Source: Gemmatimonadota bacterium (GTDB taxonomy: Bacteria; Gemmatimonadota; Gemmatimonadetes; Longimicrobiales; Gaopeijiaceae). Taken from it: 7,417 bases of DNA. The position numbers and the translations under genes were made by a program. Below are positions 6,788 through 7,417 of this stretch, one piece after another; the first letter of the stretch is position 1, and each line of letters starts with the position of its first letter. The stretch is from the NCBI GenBank assembly GCA_030618065.1, contig JAUXEE010000089.1, forward strand, positions 1-7,417, read 5' to 3'. Below the pieces are notes generated by a model that was given only the letters and a program-made list of their open reading frames with translations, ran no database searches and was not told where the DNA came from.

Positions 6788-6832
6788 GGCTGGCCTATGG
6801 CTGGCCTCGAATTGAGTCATGGCTGGCCTATG
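6773..6832 (-). repeat. 27-bp direct repeat with 33-bp period spanning the moeA start
   Basis: The bases 6773-6799 and 6806-6832 are identical. A smaller unit, ATGGCTGGCCT, occurs at 6786, 6797 and 6819, and a variant with an extra base follows, giving a nested 11-bp pattern. On the coding strand each large copy contains an ATG followed by codons for TQFE, so two equivalent moeA starts exist at 6787 and 6820, 33 nt apart and in frame. Confidence 0.93.
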
Positions 6833-6860
6833 AGATGGCCTTAGGATGGAGGAGGTGGTC

Positions 6861-7417
6861 TCAGAAGTGGAAGGCAGCCCCAATGGAAAAAGAAGGCCCA
6901 CTGACCCATTCCTTTTCTGCGACCCCTGTGAGCGCTCGCTCCGGATCCAGGAACCCTTCCGGCGTCTCCAGCCGGTTCATAGTCAGGGCAAGGTCGGCCC
7001 GGATGAGAAATCGCTCGGTCAAGAACCAACGTACCCCTCCACCCAGGGCCGTGATGAATCTGGCGCCGAACTCGAATCGGTCCCGAGGAAGGACGAGAGC
7101 ATCGCCCTCACTCTCACCGGCGGCATCCCAGGCCATCCCCCCTCCAATGAAGACGAAGGGGTTCACCCCTTTCCAGCTTCGGTCTCCCGTGAGGCTGAAG
7201 CGAATCCGGGCATCGAAGCTCAAAATCTTCGCATCCGCCTCTCCTACCACCATGTCGCCTTCCACACGGGTGGGATCCATCACGTCCCGGGTCGTGGGGT
7301 GATATCCGAATACCCCTTCCAGACCGAAGGGGCCACCCAGGTGAATGCCATACCGGGCGCCAACGGAGGGTCCGGGGCTGGGACCGTACCCGAAGCGGCC
7401 GGTTCCCTGGCTGGTGA
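6861..7417 (-). CDS. Outer-membrane beta-barrel protein (5' end outside window)
   Basis: The frame is open from the right edge to a TGA at 6861-6863, giving 184 visible residues; a GTG at 7283 is only an internal codon, because barrel-like sequence continues upstream (SVGARYGIHLGGPFGLEG). Strands alternate polar and hydrophobic residues and end in turns: ILSFDARIRFSLTG, VNPFVFIGGGMAWDA, RFITALGGGVRWFLTERFLI, and a last strand SFSIGAAFHF with a C-terminal Phe, the usual signal for BAM-dependent insertion. The GGG..W.L pattern is common in small OmpA/OmpW-like or 'outer membrane protein beta-barrel' families. The ligand or role is unknown, and the signal peptide would lie outside the window. 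It precedes moeA by 73 nt on the same strand and may share its transcript. Confidence 0.8.
   Translation of the reverse strand, partial: TSQGTGRFGYGPSPGPSVGARYGIHLGGPFGLEGVFGYHPTTRDVMDPTRVEGDMVVGEADAKILSFDARIRFSLTGDRSWKGVNPFVFIGGGMAWDAAGESEGDALVLPRDRFEFGARFITALGGGVRWFLTERFLIRADLALTMNRLETPEGFLDPERALTGVAEKEWVSGPSFSIGAAFHF

Noticed and set aside
6788..6901. GTG at 6901 as the moeA start
   Set aside because: It would overlap the 3' end of the barrel gene by 41 nt and add unconserved residues made partly of the tandem repeat.

Overview
This GC-rich window looks like a chromosomal housekeeping region of a Gram-negative bacterium. The signs are a C-terminal-aromatic outer-membrane barrel, a lipoprotein peptidoglycan hydrolase whose +2 residue suits outer-membrane sorting, and an EtfBA pair. 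The phylum cannot be fixed from the sequence. Gemmatimonadota or a similar high-GC lineage is a guess from style only. No phage, transposon, CRISPR, tRNA or rRNA signal was found.

Layout of the plus strand (1-4934). The window opens inside a gene that enters from the left. Its reading frame is open from base 1 and carries an array of octapeptide repeats, then a disordered linker, a RecD2-like helix-hairpin-helix DNA-binding segment and a basic tail (ends 822). Next come a 3-methyladenine DNA glycosylase (917-1531) and, 36 nt later, an NhaC-family Na+/H+ antiporter (1568-2980). A 126-nt gap holds a plausible sigma70-type promoter, followed by etfB (TTG start, 3107-3856) and etfA (3942-4934).

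Layout of the minus strand (7417-4962). An outer-membrane beta-barrel gene enters from the right edge and ends at 6861. It is followed by moeA (6787-5450) and an M23/LytM lipoprotein gene (5453-4962). moeA and the M23 gene overlap by 4 nt (ATGA), so they are probably one transcription unit. This unit converges on etfBA, with a small candidate hairpin in the 27-nt gap.

The genes form several separate functions: DNA binding and base-excision repair, cation/proton exchange, electron transfer from flavin dehydrogenases, molybdenum cofactor assembly, and envelope maintenance. They do not form one dedicated new system. The most distinctive feature is a set of short tandem duplications of 24, 24, 21 and 33 bp, all multiples of three. 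They lie in the first gene, inside moeA, and across the moeA start codon, so they lengthen proteins without breaking frame.
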